Under the pieces are notes generated by a model that saw only the letters and a program-made list of their open reading frames with translations, did not search any database and was not told where the DNA came from. The position numbers were made by a program, and so were the translations under genes. Below, piece after piece: positions 53,742 to 62,943 of a stretch of DNA of 64,000 nucleotides; positions within the stretch are counted from its first letter, which is position 1, and the number at the start of each line of letters is the position of its first letter. The DNA lies in contig NZ_JAHKPK010000002.1 of NCBI RefSeq assembly GCF_018860665.1, forward strand, positions 19,825 through 83,824, written 5' to 3'. This DNA is from Pacificibacter marinus (GTDB lineage Bacteria; Pseudomonadota; Alphaproteobacteria; Rhodobacterales; Rhodobacteraceae).

Positions 53742-54985
53742 TTGCGAACGATGGTGGCATCTGCACGCAGCTCGGCCAAATGGCTTTCCGCCATGGCAGC
53801 AATGCGTGCACTTTGCAGGCCAGCTTTGACCGTTTCTCGATCCGCATTCTCTGATGTCTCAAAGGTGCGTTCGCAGAGCATCAAAAACACCAAGGTTTCG
53901 CCGTTGGACCGTGTCAGCGCGATCGAGCTTTCACCCGGATCGAGTTGCGCGAGTTCTTTGGCCACATCGCTGGGAATTTCATTCATTGGCAAACTGTCGA
54001 CGTCTAAGACGCTTTCCGGCAATGATTTTGCAACACCATAAAGGTCGTCGCAGGTGTCAACGCGCGCGCGCAGTTTTGCCGCGGCTTCTAGGCCCGCCTC
54101 GGAACGCCCGCCTGCAATGTAATAGGCTGCGTATTCAATGCTTGCGACGCGTGGGGTGGGGGCGTCTATTTCGGACAGCCCGCGCAGTTGGAAAATACCG
54201 ATGGCATTGCCCGTTGACAGGGGGGCAGTGACTTCTCCGGGTTTCAAAGTGGTCGCTGCTGCGCGCAGCGGCCCAGGCAAATTGCCAAGCGGCATGGGGG
54301 TCATGCGGCCAGATTTCTCTTTACCGCTCGGCGCAACAGAATATTCGCGTGCGGCGGCTGCAAAAGCCGCAATTGATGGGTTGGCCGCGATTTGTTTTGC
54401 CAAGCGTTCGGAAGCTGCACGTTCGTTGTCATCGCGTGCAGGTAGAAAAATTTCAGACATAGACACAAGCAGCCCACCTGACGGGCCATTGTTGCGCAAC
54501 GCGCGATCGATGTCTGCTTCGCTTACATTGACGCGGGAAACAAAGCGCGCGCGTGCGTAGTCGCGCCACGCAACACCTGACGTTACAAAATCACGAAATG
54601 TCTGAGAAGATACGCCATTTTTGTTCAACAAAGTCAAAAACTGCTCTGGTGCAAAGCTGCCACGGGATGCAAAGTCGGTGATGGCTTGTGCGATAGCTTT
54701 GTCATCAGGATTAATATTGGCGCGTTTGGCAGCATCGACTTTCAATCGCTCGTCGATCAATGCATCAAGCGCCACCTTTTCTGTCACGCTGCCACCGAGA
54801 ACACTCATCAACTGGACCCGTTGTTGCAACTCGTAAGCTGTCACGACGGAGTCATTGACCTGTGCCACTGGCGCGAACAGGTTTTGCGCAACGGCGGGCA
54901 TGACACTGCTACCAAATGGCATAGTACAAAGACATGCCACGTGAACGATTCCTGTGATCTTGGATCGAATGCTCTTCGGTTTCAT
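53738..54985 (-). CDS. surA: SurA-type periplasmic peptidylprolyl isomerase/chaperone
   Basis: A 415-residue protein. The start at 54985 is chosen because GAGGGCGGGT precedes it and it opens a signal peptide (MKPKSIRSKITGIVHVACLC ... AVAQ). Upstream in-frame ATGs at 55027 and 55015 have weaker sites. After the signal comes a SurA N-domain (ALDALIDERLKVDAAKRANI) and a parvulin-like domain at about residues 170-280 (ITAFAA-like AAREYSVAPSGKEKSG, PLPGPLRAAATTLKPGEVT). It escorts outer-membrane proteins across the periplasm. Between lptD and pdxA in the conserved operon. Confidence 0.88.
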   Translation of the reverse strand: MKPKSIRSKITGIVHVACLCTMPFGSSVMPAVAQNLFAPVAQVNDSVVTAYELQQRVQLMSVLGGSVTEKVALDALIDERLKVDAAKRANINPDDKAIAQAITDFASRGSFAPEQFLTLLNKNGVSSQTFRDFVTSGVAWRDYARARFVSRVNVSEADIDRALRNNGPSGGLLVSMSEIFLPARDDNERAASERLAKQIAANPSIAAFAAAAREYSVAPSGKEKSGRMTPMPLGNLPGPLRAAATTLKPGEVTAPLSTGNAIGIFQLRGLSEIDAPTPRVASIEYAAYYIAGGRSEAGLEAAAKLRARVDTCDDLYGVAKSLPESVLDVDSLPMNEIPSDVAKELAQLDPGESSIALTRSNGETLVFLMLCERTFETSENADRETVKAGLQSARIAAMAESHLAELRADATIVRK

Positions 54986-55080
54986 ACCCGCCCTCGCGTC
55001 TTGTAATTGGGTCATTTGGTCTTTCATAAGCGGTTTGTGTCTGCGGGCCAAGCGGCCAATTGATGTGCGTATGTCATACG

Positions 55081-57294
55081 CTAAAATCCGCAGGTTCCTT
55101 GTGAGGATGTACTTTGATTTCCAAAGGCGCCAAAACCTACGGAAAATGAGTAACTGATCGTGGGATCTGTAGAATCTGAGTCTGTATAGCTGCGCGATAC
55201 GCCTAATTTCACACGAGCACATTCATTGAGATATTCAAACGCTATGCCCGATGAGGAGGTTTGTTCAGCCTCAAAATCATATCGAAAATCTGCGGTTGCT
55301 GTCCAATTGTCATTCAGCTTGATTGTGCTGTCCAAGCCCACTTCGGACAAATCCGTGTCGCGATCTTCATCTGCATCTGCTTGGACAAATGAATGAACAA
55401 GACCCAAAGAATAGCGTTTGCGCAAAAGATCCAGTCGTGTTTCCCATTTGTTGACGGACAGATCATTGTCCAAAAGGGCACGGCTGCTCAGGTAAAGTTT
55501 ATTGTCCAGTTGAGCATAGGCATCGATCAACAGATCGGACGTTATGCCAGATAGTCCTGACACCACTGTGTAGTCTGAGTCATTTTCGCGGGCGATGACG
55601 CGTCCGACTGTGGCACCGTAGGACAAGTCTTTACCTTGATGCGAAAATTTGACCCCGACAGCACCGCGCGCGCCAATGCCGCGCCGATCGCTGCCAGAAA
55701 ATTGAGACAAGGCCAGCAAGTTTCCAGAATCAAATTCGGACAGAACACTGTCTGAGTTTGGGACATCACCGCCATAGCTTTGCGACCAAGACAGTTGCAC
55801 AATCGGCTCAATCATTTGATGTGCGCCGGTGCTGGTGGTCCGTTCCAAGGGATAGCTTAACCGCAAGAGAGCTGCGGGCGTTACGCGTCCGACTTGTGAT
55901 TCATATTCGGAGTTTTGCCAAATGGAATAGGCATCGACAACACCTGATACTTGTCCGTCGACGCGAATACCGGGCCCCCAAATGGCACTGTTTTCCCAGC
56001 CGATTTCGGCACTCGTGCGTAAGACATCCATTCCATCTACATCAGTGTCAGATTCTCGGTAAAACGCGCTTGATGATAGTTCTACCCAAGCTGTTCCCCC
56101 CAATTTTTTAGGCGAAAAGAAATGTTTGTAAGACGCATCGCCGATTAAAAACGGCAGGGTGTCTTCGATAGCAACTTCGGACTCGCGCAGGGTGCGAATG
56201 TGAATCAATTGCGCGTCGAAGGCCGTGTCTGATCCATACCGTTCAAGCCAAATACGTGATGTCAGTCTGTCCCCATCGTATATGTCATAGTCCAACAAGT
56301 ATGAGATATCTGATGTGGCGCGTAAATCGATGCCAAATTGTAAGTCATTGCCAACGTCCCATAAGCCATCTGCAAACAGATATCCGCGCAGCCCGTTGTC
56401 GGTCTCATCCGTGCTCAAAGCGCCGTTGATTTCGAGCGCGCCATTTTGGTAAGCCTGCCTGTAACGCAAATTCAATGAGCGCGCCTCGGTCGCTATAAAG
56501 GGCGAAACAGTCAGGTCTCGGTGTTCACCCAAGGTGATAAAATAGGGGATCTGAAGGCCCGTGCCGAGGGTAGAACTGTCATTCAGAACAGGGACCAAGA
56601 ACCCTGTTGCTCGTTCCAAAGTGGGATCAGGCAAACGTAATCTGGGCAGAAAAAATACTGGAACATCCCACAAGCGAAGTTGGGCGTCGGTGAAATATAT
56701 CTGTCGTGCTTCGCTGTCGTGGATCACTTCTGATGCACGAATTTGCCACAACGGCACCGAGGAGCCTTCGCAAATTTTACAAGTGGAACTCACCGTGCGC
56801 GCCAAGCGTGTGTAGCGCCCGTCGATGCGCTCCATGCTGGCGGCGGCCAATTGGAACTGTTGATCTATGACCAACCGTGCCGAGGTCAAAATACCGTTGC
56901 GCAAATCGGAACTGAGGTCGGCTGCAGAGGCCAATACAACCGTGTCACCGCCATTTTGCGACAGGTATATAGGGCCCTCAATGGACAAGGCGCCTGTGGC
57001 ACGATCATAAGTAATGCGCCCAGCAGAGAGCCGCATATCACTGTAGAGGACTTCGACATTGCCTGTGGCAATCAATTGCGTGCCGGTGAAATTCACAGCG
57101 TCAGCCAAAAGTGCTGCGTTTTGCGTTGTGACATTCTGCGCCACTGGGCGTGTGGATGTTGCAGTTTGGGCCAAAGCTGAATTGGACATGGCAACAAAGC
57201 CAAAGCTGGTCAGGGCCAGTGCTGACAACCCGCATGTGACGGCATGGCGCAGCGTTTTTGTCGTTTTGGGGCAGTTGGCAAAGGTCACGGTCAC
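55081..57294 (-). CDS. lptD: LPS-assembly protein LptD
   Basis: A 737-residue protein from a GTG at 57294 that overlaps the lptG stop (GTGA) and has GGAGG upstream. A signal peptide (LSALALTSFGFVAMSNSALA) is followed by an OstA/LptA-like N-domain and a large beta-barrel. Cysteines are at about 172 and 175 (CKICEG) and at 735 in the final QGTCGF, consistent with the interdomain disulfides LptD needs. It inserts lipopolysaccharide in the outer leaflet together with LptE, which is not in the window. Confidence 0.9.
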   Translation of the reverse strand: MTVTFANCPKTTKTLRHAVTCGLSALALTSFGFVAMSNSALAQTATSTRPVAQNVTTQNAALLADAVNFTGTQLIATGNVEVLYSDMRLSAGRITYDRATGALSIEGPIYLSQNGGDTVVLASAADLSSDLRNGILTSARLVIDQQFQLAAASMERIDGRYTRLARTVSSTCKICEGSSVPLWQIRASEVIHDSEARQIYFTDAQLRLWDVPVFFLPRLRLPDPTLERATGFLVPVLNDSSTLGTGLQIPYFITLGEHRDLTVSPFIATEARSLNLRYRQAYQNGALEINGALSTDETDNGLRGYLFADGLWDVGNDLQFGIDLRATSDISYLLDYDIYDGDRLTSRIWLERYGSDTAFDAQLIHIRTLRESEVAIEDTLPFLIGDASYKHFFSPKKLGGTAWVELSSSAFYRESDTDVDGMDVLRTSAEIGWENSAIWGPGIRVDGQVSGVVDAYSIWQNSEYESQVGRVTPAALLRLSYPLERTTSTGAHQMIEPIVQLSWSQSYGGDVPNSDSVLSEFDSGNLLALSQFSGSDRRGIGARGAVGVKFSHQGKDLSYGATVGRVIARENDSDYTVVSGLSGITSDLLIDAYAQLDNKLYLSSRALLDNDLSVNKWETRLDLLRKRYSLGLVHSFVQADADEDRDTDLSEVGLDSTIKLNDNWTATADFRYDFEAEQTSSSGIAFEYLNECARVKLGVSRSYTDSDSTDPTISYSFSVGFGAFGNQSTSSQGTCGF

Positions 57295-58388
57295 CCATCC
57301 TCCAAATGTAGTAAAAGCGCCAAAGCGGCCAAAATCACGGCGATAGGCGGGGCCCAAGCCGCTAGCACAATCGGAATTTCGCCGTTCTCGCCTAAGATAG
57401 ATGCGAAATTGCGCAGGAAGAAAAACGCGAACGCCAAAAGAAGTGCTGTCACCACAAGGCTTGCGGTATTGCCAAAACGCGTGTGTCGCATTGTGAAACC
57501 CGCGCCAATAAGCATCATCGCCACCAAAGTGAGTGGCAAGGCCAATTCAGATTGAAACCACATTTTATAAGAGCGCGCCGAAAAACCGGCCTTTTCCAAA
57601 CGGTCAATAAAACTGGGAATTTCCCAAATAGGCACTGCGGATGGGGTGCTGAATGTATCGTGAATCTCATCAAGCGTTAAAGTCGTGGGCAAATCAAACT
57701 CATCCAAAGTTTCGGACAGCGCCTCTGGATTGCCGCCTACGTTTAAAGGCCAGCGTTTTGCGTTTTTAATTTTCCAAACGCCGGGCTCTAGACGTGCGCT
57801 GGCCGCTTCTAACCGAAACTCTGGCGCACCATCATTGGAAAAACCCAAAAAAGTGACGTCAAATAATGTCGATCCATCCAAGTTCGATTGACTGGCGCGC
57901 ACAACGATTTGACCATTATCATTACCCTGTCGCAGCCATAATCCTTCGTCAGAGACAGAAAAGATTTGGCTATTTTCTTCAAGATATTCGCTTTTGAGGC
58001 GGTCAAACTCTCGTGAGGTTGCCGACACCAACGGGTTTAAAATCGCGACCACCAAAACGCCGACCAGAAAGGCCACAAGCAGTGGCGCCTTTAAGGCGCG
58101 CATCGCCGAACGCCCTGCCGCGCGCGTGACAACCAATTCCGACGAACGGGCCAGCCCTAAGAACAGCACCAAGGTCGAGATGACCATGACAATCGGAAAA
58201 ATTTTGTACAGCGTATACGGAATGCGCAGCACCGATAGATAGAACAAAGTGCCAAGCGACAATTCAGCCGACCCGAAAATTCTGATCTGCTCAATCATTT
58301 CGATCATCAATGTGATCGTGCATAAAATGCCTGCAACGGTGGCCAAGGCCATCAACGTTTTGCGTGCGAAATACAGATGCAAAATCAT
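57291..58388 (-). CDS. lptG: LPS export permease LptG
   Basis: A 365-residue YjgP/YjgQ-family membrane protein, three N-terminal and three C-terminal transmembrane segments flanking a periplasmic beta-jellyroll. MILHLYFARKTLMALATVAG begins at 58388, overlapping the lptF stop by four bases. SSELVVTRAAGRSAMRALK is the coupling-helix region contacting LptB. With LptF and LptB it extracts LPS from the inner membrane. Confidence 0.93.
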   Translation of the reverse strand: MILHLYFARKTLMALATVAGILCTITLMIEMIEQIRIFGSAELSLGTLFYLSVLRIPYTLYKIFPIVMVISTLVLFLGLARSSELVVTRAAGRSAMRALKAPLLVAFLVGVLVVAILNPLVSATSREFDRLKSEYLEENSQIFSVSDEGLWLRQGNDNGQIVVRASQSNLDGSTLFDVTFLGFSNDGAPEFRLEAASARLEPGVWKIKNAKRWPLNVGGNPEALSETLDEFDLPTTLTLDEIHDTFSTPSAVPIWEIPSFIDRLEKAGFSARSYKMWFQSELALPLTLVAMMLIGAGFTMRHTRFGNTASLVVTALLLAFAFFFLRNFASILGENGEIPIVLAAWAPPIAVILAALALLLHLEDG

Positions 58389-59524
58389 TGCGTTGTCTCC
58401 GCGTTGGCTTTGGGTGATTTTTTGCGCCACATATTTGGATTGGCAGCATACCAGAGCAAGGCGCCTGTGATGAGCAAGCCCACCCCGAAAGCCATATAAA
58501 GCTGCGGCCAGTCATTCGGATCGCGGCGCGTGGCAGAAATCCCTGCGCTGTCGATCGATTTGACAAAAATTAACAAGGCAAAAGACAGAAAAATCTGCCG
58601 CCACAACCCGAAACGTGAAAATCCGCCGGCAATCAGACCGGCAAAACCTATGAGTGGGGCGACAATAGACAGTAGAGCTTTTGCGTTCCGGTCATGGATT
58701 GTTTTGCGCATCTCAATATGCTCGGCACCCGTCTCTAATAGGACTGCGCTTGTGGATGTCATCATTTCATAAGTTGAAATGGCGCGCAAAGGGCGTTGCG
58801 CCGTGGACGTGGTGTTCAAAAAATCGCCCATTCCGTAAGCAAAGCTTTTGAACGTGGTGACGGATAGCCTTTTATTGATGCTGTTATATTCATGAGATTC
58901 GCCATCAAACATCAATAGAACAGGCCCATCATCTTCTTTGACGATCAAAGCGCGCCGCGCCAAAAAGTTTCTGCGCACACCGTCCGTGCGGCTATCCGAC
59001 AGGTAGATGTCGAACAATTCACCCGAGGGTGGAATTTCCCTGACATAGAATGTGACCCCCTCGATGGGGTGTACAAAAGACCCTTCGGTCAAAAGTTTTG
59101 CGGTGATGTCGCGCGAAATTTCTGCGGAGCGCAGCGACAATTCGCGCTGTGCCAATGGCGTAAGGGCATGCGTGAGACTTGCGACCATCAAGGTGACAAG
59201 AATTCCAAATATCAAAACAGGGCGCGCCAATCGCCAAGGACTGTAACCGGTTGCTTGGACAACAACCAATTCAGATTCCGAACTCATGCGATTGATCGCG
59301 AAAACTGCGGCAATGAACGCGGTGATGGGCAAAACATCTGAGATGAGTGCAGGCAAACCAAGGGTGGTGATTTTTAAAAAGGTCGTGATGGATTGCCCGT
59401 CACCCATAAGGCGATCGAGAAGTATGACAGCTTTGTTGACCCAAAACACCAAGACAAGGATCAAGGAAAACAGTCCAAACAACATCAAGAGTTGGTGGAG
59501 CAAGTATTTGTCGAATCTACCCAA
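58385..59524 (-). CDS. lptF: LPS export permease LptF, probable TTG start
   Basis: A 379-residue YjgP/YjgQ protein. The frame is open far upstream with no family resemblance there. The family N-terminus GRFDKYLLHQLLMLFGLFSL begins right after a TTG at 59524, which has GGGGAA six to eleven bases upstream, so TTG is the likely start. ESELVVVQATGYSPWRLARP is the coupling helix and the C-terminus has three more membrane segments. First gene of the lptF-lptG-lptD-surA-pdxA-rsmA run, divergent from pepA across 232 bases. Confidence 0.88.
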   Translation of the reverse strand: MGRFDKYLLHQLLMLFGLFSLILVLVFWVNKAVILLDRLMGDGQSITTFLKITTLGLPALISDVLPITAFIAAVFAINRMSSESELVVVQATGYSPWRLARPVLIFGILVTLMVASLTHALTPLAQRELSLRSAEISRDITAKLLTEGSFVHPIEGVTFYVREIPPSGELFDIYLSDSRTDGVRRNFLARRALIVKEDDGPVLLMFDGESHEYNSINKRLSVTTFKSFAYGMGDFLNTTSTAQRPLRAISTYEMMTSTSAVLLETGAEHIEMRKTIHDRNAKALLSIVAPLIGFAGLIAGGFSRFGLWRQIFLSFALLIFVKSIDSAGISATRRDPNDWPQLYMAFGVGLLITGALLWYAANPNMWRKKSPKANAETTQ

Positions 59525-59756
59525 AATTTTCCCCAAGGCGTCTTTAAGTGTTATGAGTTTATCTGCACAACGCGTGGTCCGAAACCCATAATGCGCGCTT
59601 AAATCCCACACACAAGCAAAGCACCGCGCACAAAGCCGCACTTGCCCCTCTGGCAATGCCTGCAAAGGATCGCTACCTATTGAAAAAAGGAACCGTTTGA
59701 TCCGCATGTGACCAGACAAAAGATATTGATCCAATGATCCAAACAGGAGCACGCCC

Positions 59757-61229
59757 ATGACAACCCCCGCAACATTACTGGTCACACAGCTTGATCTCGA
59801 TGCAATCGCGACCTTTGACGGTCGTGTCGCTGTGATCGTGTCAAACGATGGCAAGCTGAACGCGCCGGCGCAGCGTTTGAACAAACTGACCAAAGGCGCG
59901 GTGAAACGCTTTATTGAAAGCGAAGCCTTTGGCGCACTCAGTGAGGGCAGCGCACAAGAGCTTGCCTTTCCTGTTGGGCTTAAGGCCGAATCCGTTTTGA
60001 TCGTGAAGTTGCAGCGTACGGCGCACACGCAATTGGCGCGCAAGGCAGGGGCCGCGATCGGCGGCGCGTTGAATAAAAAGGATGTTTTGGTTTTATCTGG
60101 TTCCGTCAAACGCGCCTCTGATGTGGCGCTTGGGGCTTTGCTCAAAGCCTATGCTTTTACCGACCATAAATCAGAAGGACCCGCGGTCGATGTGCCAACA
60201 GTGACCTTCGCTGTGACCAAACCCGAAGAGATCGACGCAGAGGCCGTGACGGCTTTGGCAGAAGGTGTGTTTTTCACCCGCGATCTTGTGTCTGAGCCTG
60301 CGAATGTCTTGACGACAACAGAATTCGCCAATCGTCTCAAAGACTTGGAAGCACTTGGTGTTGACGTCGAAGTGCTAGAGGAAGCCGATTTGGAAGCCCT
60401 CGGCATGCGCACTTTGCTGGCTGTCGGGCAAGGCTCGCGCAGCCCGTCCAAGGTTGTGGTGATGCAATGGAAAGGCGGACAAGACGAATCTCCTTTGGCC
60501 TTGGTCGGCAAAGGCGTTGTCTTTGACACGGGTGGTATTTCGATCAAACCCGCGGGTGGCATGGAAGACATGACCATGGATATGGGCGGCGCTGGCGTTG
60601 TCTCTGGCGTGATGAAATCGCTGGCCCTGCGCAAAGCGCCGGCCAATGTGGTTGGTCTGGTCGGTATCGTTGAAAATATGCCTGACGGCAATGCGACACG
60701 TCCCGGCGATGTGATCAAGTCCATGAAAGGCGATACTGTCGAGATCATCAACACCGACGCCGAAGGGCGCATGGTTCTATGTGATGTTATGTGGTACACT
60801 CAAGAACGGTTTGCGCCCAGTGGCATGATCGATCTGGCGACTCTGACAGGGGCTATCATCGTTGGTCTTGGCCATGAAAACGCTGGTGTGTTTTCGAACA
60901 ATGATGCGTTTTGCAATGCTTTTCTCAAGTCCGCCGCAACGGAATCCGAGGGCGCGTGGCGGATGCCTTTGGGCCAAGCCTATGATGATCAATTGAAATC
61001 TCACATCGCTGATATGAAAAACGTTGGCACGCGGGCAGGCGGGTCAATAACGGCTGCACAATATCTGCAGCGTTTTGTCAAAGAGGGCACGCCTTGGATT
61101 CACCTCGATATTGCTGGTGTGGCCTCGGTTAAGGCCCCCACCGATTTGGCCCCGAAAGGCGCGACTGGCTGGGGTGTTTTGGCGCTCAACCGCCTGATCG
61201 ATGATCTGGCAGCCGCAGGCGAGGCTTAA
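59757..61229 (+). CDS. pepA: Leucyl aminopeptidase (M17)
   Basis: A 490-residue di-zinc aminopeptidase. Lys252 and Asp257 are in GKGVVFDTGGISIKPAGGM; Asp334 and Glu336 in NTDAEGRMVLCD, the full ligand set of the M17 family. The N-terminal alpha/beta domain is also present. In E. coli PepA doubles as a DNA-binding factor, not assessable here. ACAGGAGCA precedes the ATG. holC follows after three bases, a common alphaproteobacterial pairing. Confidence 0.95.
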   Translation: MTTPATLLVTQLDLDAIATFDGRVAVIVSNDGKLNAPAQRLNKLTKGAVKRFIESEAFGALSEGSAQELAFPVGLKAESVLIVKLQRTAHTQLARKAGAAIGGALNKKDVLVLSGSVKRASDVALGALLKAYAFTDHKSEGPAVDVPTVTFAVTKPEEIDAEAVTALAEGVFFTRDLVSEPANVLTTTEFANRLKDLEALGVDVEVLEEADLEALGMRTLLAVGQGSRSPSKVVVMQWKGGQDESPLALVGKGVVFDTGGISIKPAGGMEDMTMDMGGAGVVSGVMKSLALRKAPANVVGLVGIVENMPDGNATRPGDVIKSMKGDTVEIINTDAEGRMVLCDVMWYTQERFAPSGMIDLATLTGAIIVGLGHENAGVFSNNDAFCNAFLKSAATESEGAWRMPLGQAYDDQLKSHIADMKNVGTRAGGSITAAQYLQRFVKEGTPWIHLDIAGVASVKAPTDLAPKGATGWGVLALNRLIDDLAAAGEA

Positions 61230-61232
61230 ATC

Positions 61233-61700
61233 ATGGGCGCGGCCTTTTTCTATCATCTCACACGCAATCCTTTGCCCGTGACTTTGGCCAGTTTGGCTGA
61301 AAAATCTCTGGGAGCAGGCTGGCGTGTCGAGGTGCGAGGTCGCTCTGAGGCACAGTTGAAATCCCTTGATGCAGCCTTGTGGTTGCGCGAGGGGTTTCTT
61401 CCGCACGGTTTGGCGGGCGGTGCGCATGACGCAGCACAGCCGATCTTGCTCACGACCTCTGCTGGCGGCAATGATGCGCGCTGCATCATCTGCGTCGGCG
61501 GTGCCGAGATTTCGCCCGAAGATATCGCTGAAGCAGACCGTGTATGTATCTTATTTGATGGTTATGACGGTGCTGCGTTGGAACATGCTCGCGGTCAATG
61601 GAAAAGCCTGACAGCCGCAGGCACTCAGGCGCAATATTGGTCAGAGGAAAGCGGGAAATGGCAAATGAAAGCACAGCACCCTAAGGTCGAAAATGATTGA
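61233..61700 (+). CDS. holC: DNA polymerase III subunit chi
   Basis: A 155-residue HolC. AAFFYHLTRNPLPVTLASLAEKSLGAGWRV, LWLREGFLPHG, PILLTTSAG and CILFDGYDGAALEHARGQWK are family blocks. Chi links the clamp loader to single-strand binding protein. Translationally close to pepA (three bases apart). It converges with the aspartic protease gene with four bases between stops and no obvious terminator. Confidence 0.92.
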   Translation: MGAAFFYHLTRNPLPVTLASLAEKSLGAGWRVEVRGRSEAQLKSLDAALWLREGFLPHGLAGGAHDAAQPILLTTSAGGNDARCIICVGGAEISPEDIAEADRVCILFDGYDGAALEHARGQWKSLTAAGTQAQYWSEESGKWQMKAQHPKVEND

Positions 61701-61704
61701 TTTC

Positions 61705-62283
61705 TCAACGTGTTAGAGTGAGTTTCTGACGTGATATTTCAATCTTTTCGAACCGGTGTAAATAATCCATACCCAGCAAAGATCCAAACAAATCCCCATC
61801 GGTTACATAAGCTCGCACATCACTGTCTTGTACGCCGCCAACATTCAGCGTGTCTATTGACACAACCGAAGTTTTCACCGCCCCATTTGCTGTATTTGCG
61901 ATGCCCGTATAGGTCAGATCATCAATCTTGACCCCCGCTTTTTCAGCATCCGCGTGGGACAGCACAACATTAGATGCGCCGGTATCGACCAGAAATTCGA
62001 TAGGCGTTCCGTTCACTTCTGCGACCAACACAAATTGCCCACTGCTATCTTTTGGAATTTCAATAACGCCATTGCCATGGGTGATCTGCACAGGCGCAAG
62101 GCGCGGCGCGATGTCTTGCCACAAGCCATAGCCAGCCAACACGCCAATGAAAATCAGCGCCCATAAAATCATGTGGCGCAACATTTGCCCCAATGCCCGT
62201 CTGTAGGCCACAAGTGTATAGACGGTCACTGTGCAAAGCAGGATCGCGAGATAGAAAAAACGTGCTGTGTCAAAACTGTCCAT
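61705..62283 (-). CDS. TIGR02281-type retropepsin-like aspartic protease
   Basis: A 192-residue protein with two transmembrane helices (about 8-26 and 37-55), then a single clan AA aspartic protease domain with the catalytic D100TGAS (FLVDTGASNVVLSHADAEKAG) and the distal GSLLGMDYLHRFEKIEI. Retropepsins of this type work as dimers, probably facing the periplasm. Start at 62283; an upstream in-frame ATG runs into marC. Substrate unknown. Confidence 0.86.
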   Translation of the reverse strand: MDSFDTARFFYLAILLCTVTVYTLVAYRRALGQMLRHMILWALIFIGVLAGYGLWQDIAPRLAPVQITHGNGVIEIPKDSSGQFVLVAEVNGTPIEFLVDTGASNVVLSHADAEKAGVKIDDLTYTGIANTANGAVKTSVVSIDTLNVGGVQDSDVRAYVTDGDLFGSLLGMDYLHRFEKIEISRQKLTLTR

Positions 62284-62314
62284 CCCCCATAGATAGGGGC
62301 GTTGATGGCAGATG

Positions 62315-62941
62315 TCAGTAGGGCAATGCGCCCACTTCATGCAAACCGTCTAAAATAAATTGCACGGACAGGGCCGCAAGCAACATACCAAGAATACGAG
62401 TGATCACATTGACACCCGTCGGCCCCAAAGCGCGTTCTAACAAGCCGCCCATGATAAACAGTGCAAATGCGATCAGTAAAACCACTGCAAGCACAACAAA
62501 AACGGAAGCAAAAGCCAATGTCGTCTCTGTCTGCCCTGTCAACAAAATCATCGACGCAATGGCACCAGGGCCCGCGATCAATGGCGTGGCAAGTGGGAAT
62601 ACAGATGGGTCATCTTCGGAAATATCGGGTTGGCTGGCTTGATCTTCTCGGCGTTTGGTGCGGCGTTCAAACAGCATATCCAGCGCTGTCAGGAACAATA
62701 AAATACCGCCAGCCATGCGAAAGGCTGGCATGGAAATGCCTGCAAAGCCCAAGACAGCTTCGCCGAAAAAACCAAACAAAATCAAAATACCGAACCCGAC
62801 TAAAATCGCACGCACTGCAATCGTGCGGCGCGCTTGCCTGTTCGACCCTGCGGTCAGCGACACAAAAATAGGCATCAATCCAATCGGATCAATAATCACA
62901 AAAAGTGTCACAAAGGCTGTCAGCAGGAAGTTCAGGTCCAT
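62315..62941 (-). CDS. MarC family integral membrane protein
   Basis: A 208-residue protein of six hydrophobic segments, beginning MDLNFLLTAFVTLFVIIDPIGLMPIF, the MarC/UPF0056 signature. FPLATPLIAGPGAIASMILL in the middle is the most conserved stretch. The function is unproven; earlier links to multiple antibiotic resistance were not confirmed. Two bases after the ABC-F stop, so co-transcribed with it. Confidence 0.9.
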   Translation of the reverse strand: MDLNFLLTAFVTLFVIIDPIGLMPIFVSLTAGSNRQARRTIAVRAILVGFGILILFGFFGEAVLGFAGISMPAFRMAGGILLFLTALDMLFERRTKRREDQASQPDISEDDPSVFPLATPLIAGPGAIASMILLTGQTETTLAFASVFVVLAVVLLIAFALFIMGGLLERALGPTGVNVITRILGMLLAALSVQFILDGLHEVGALPY

Positions 62942-62943
62942 GG

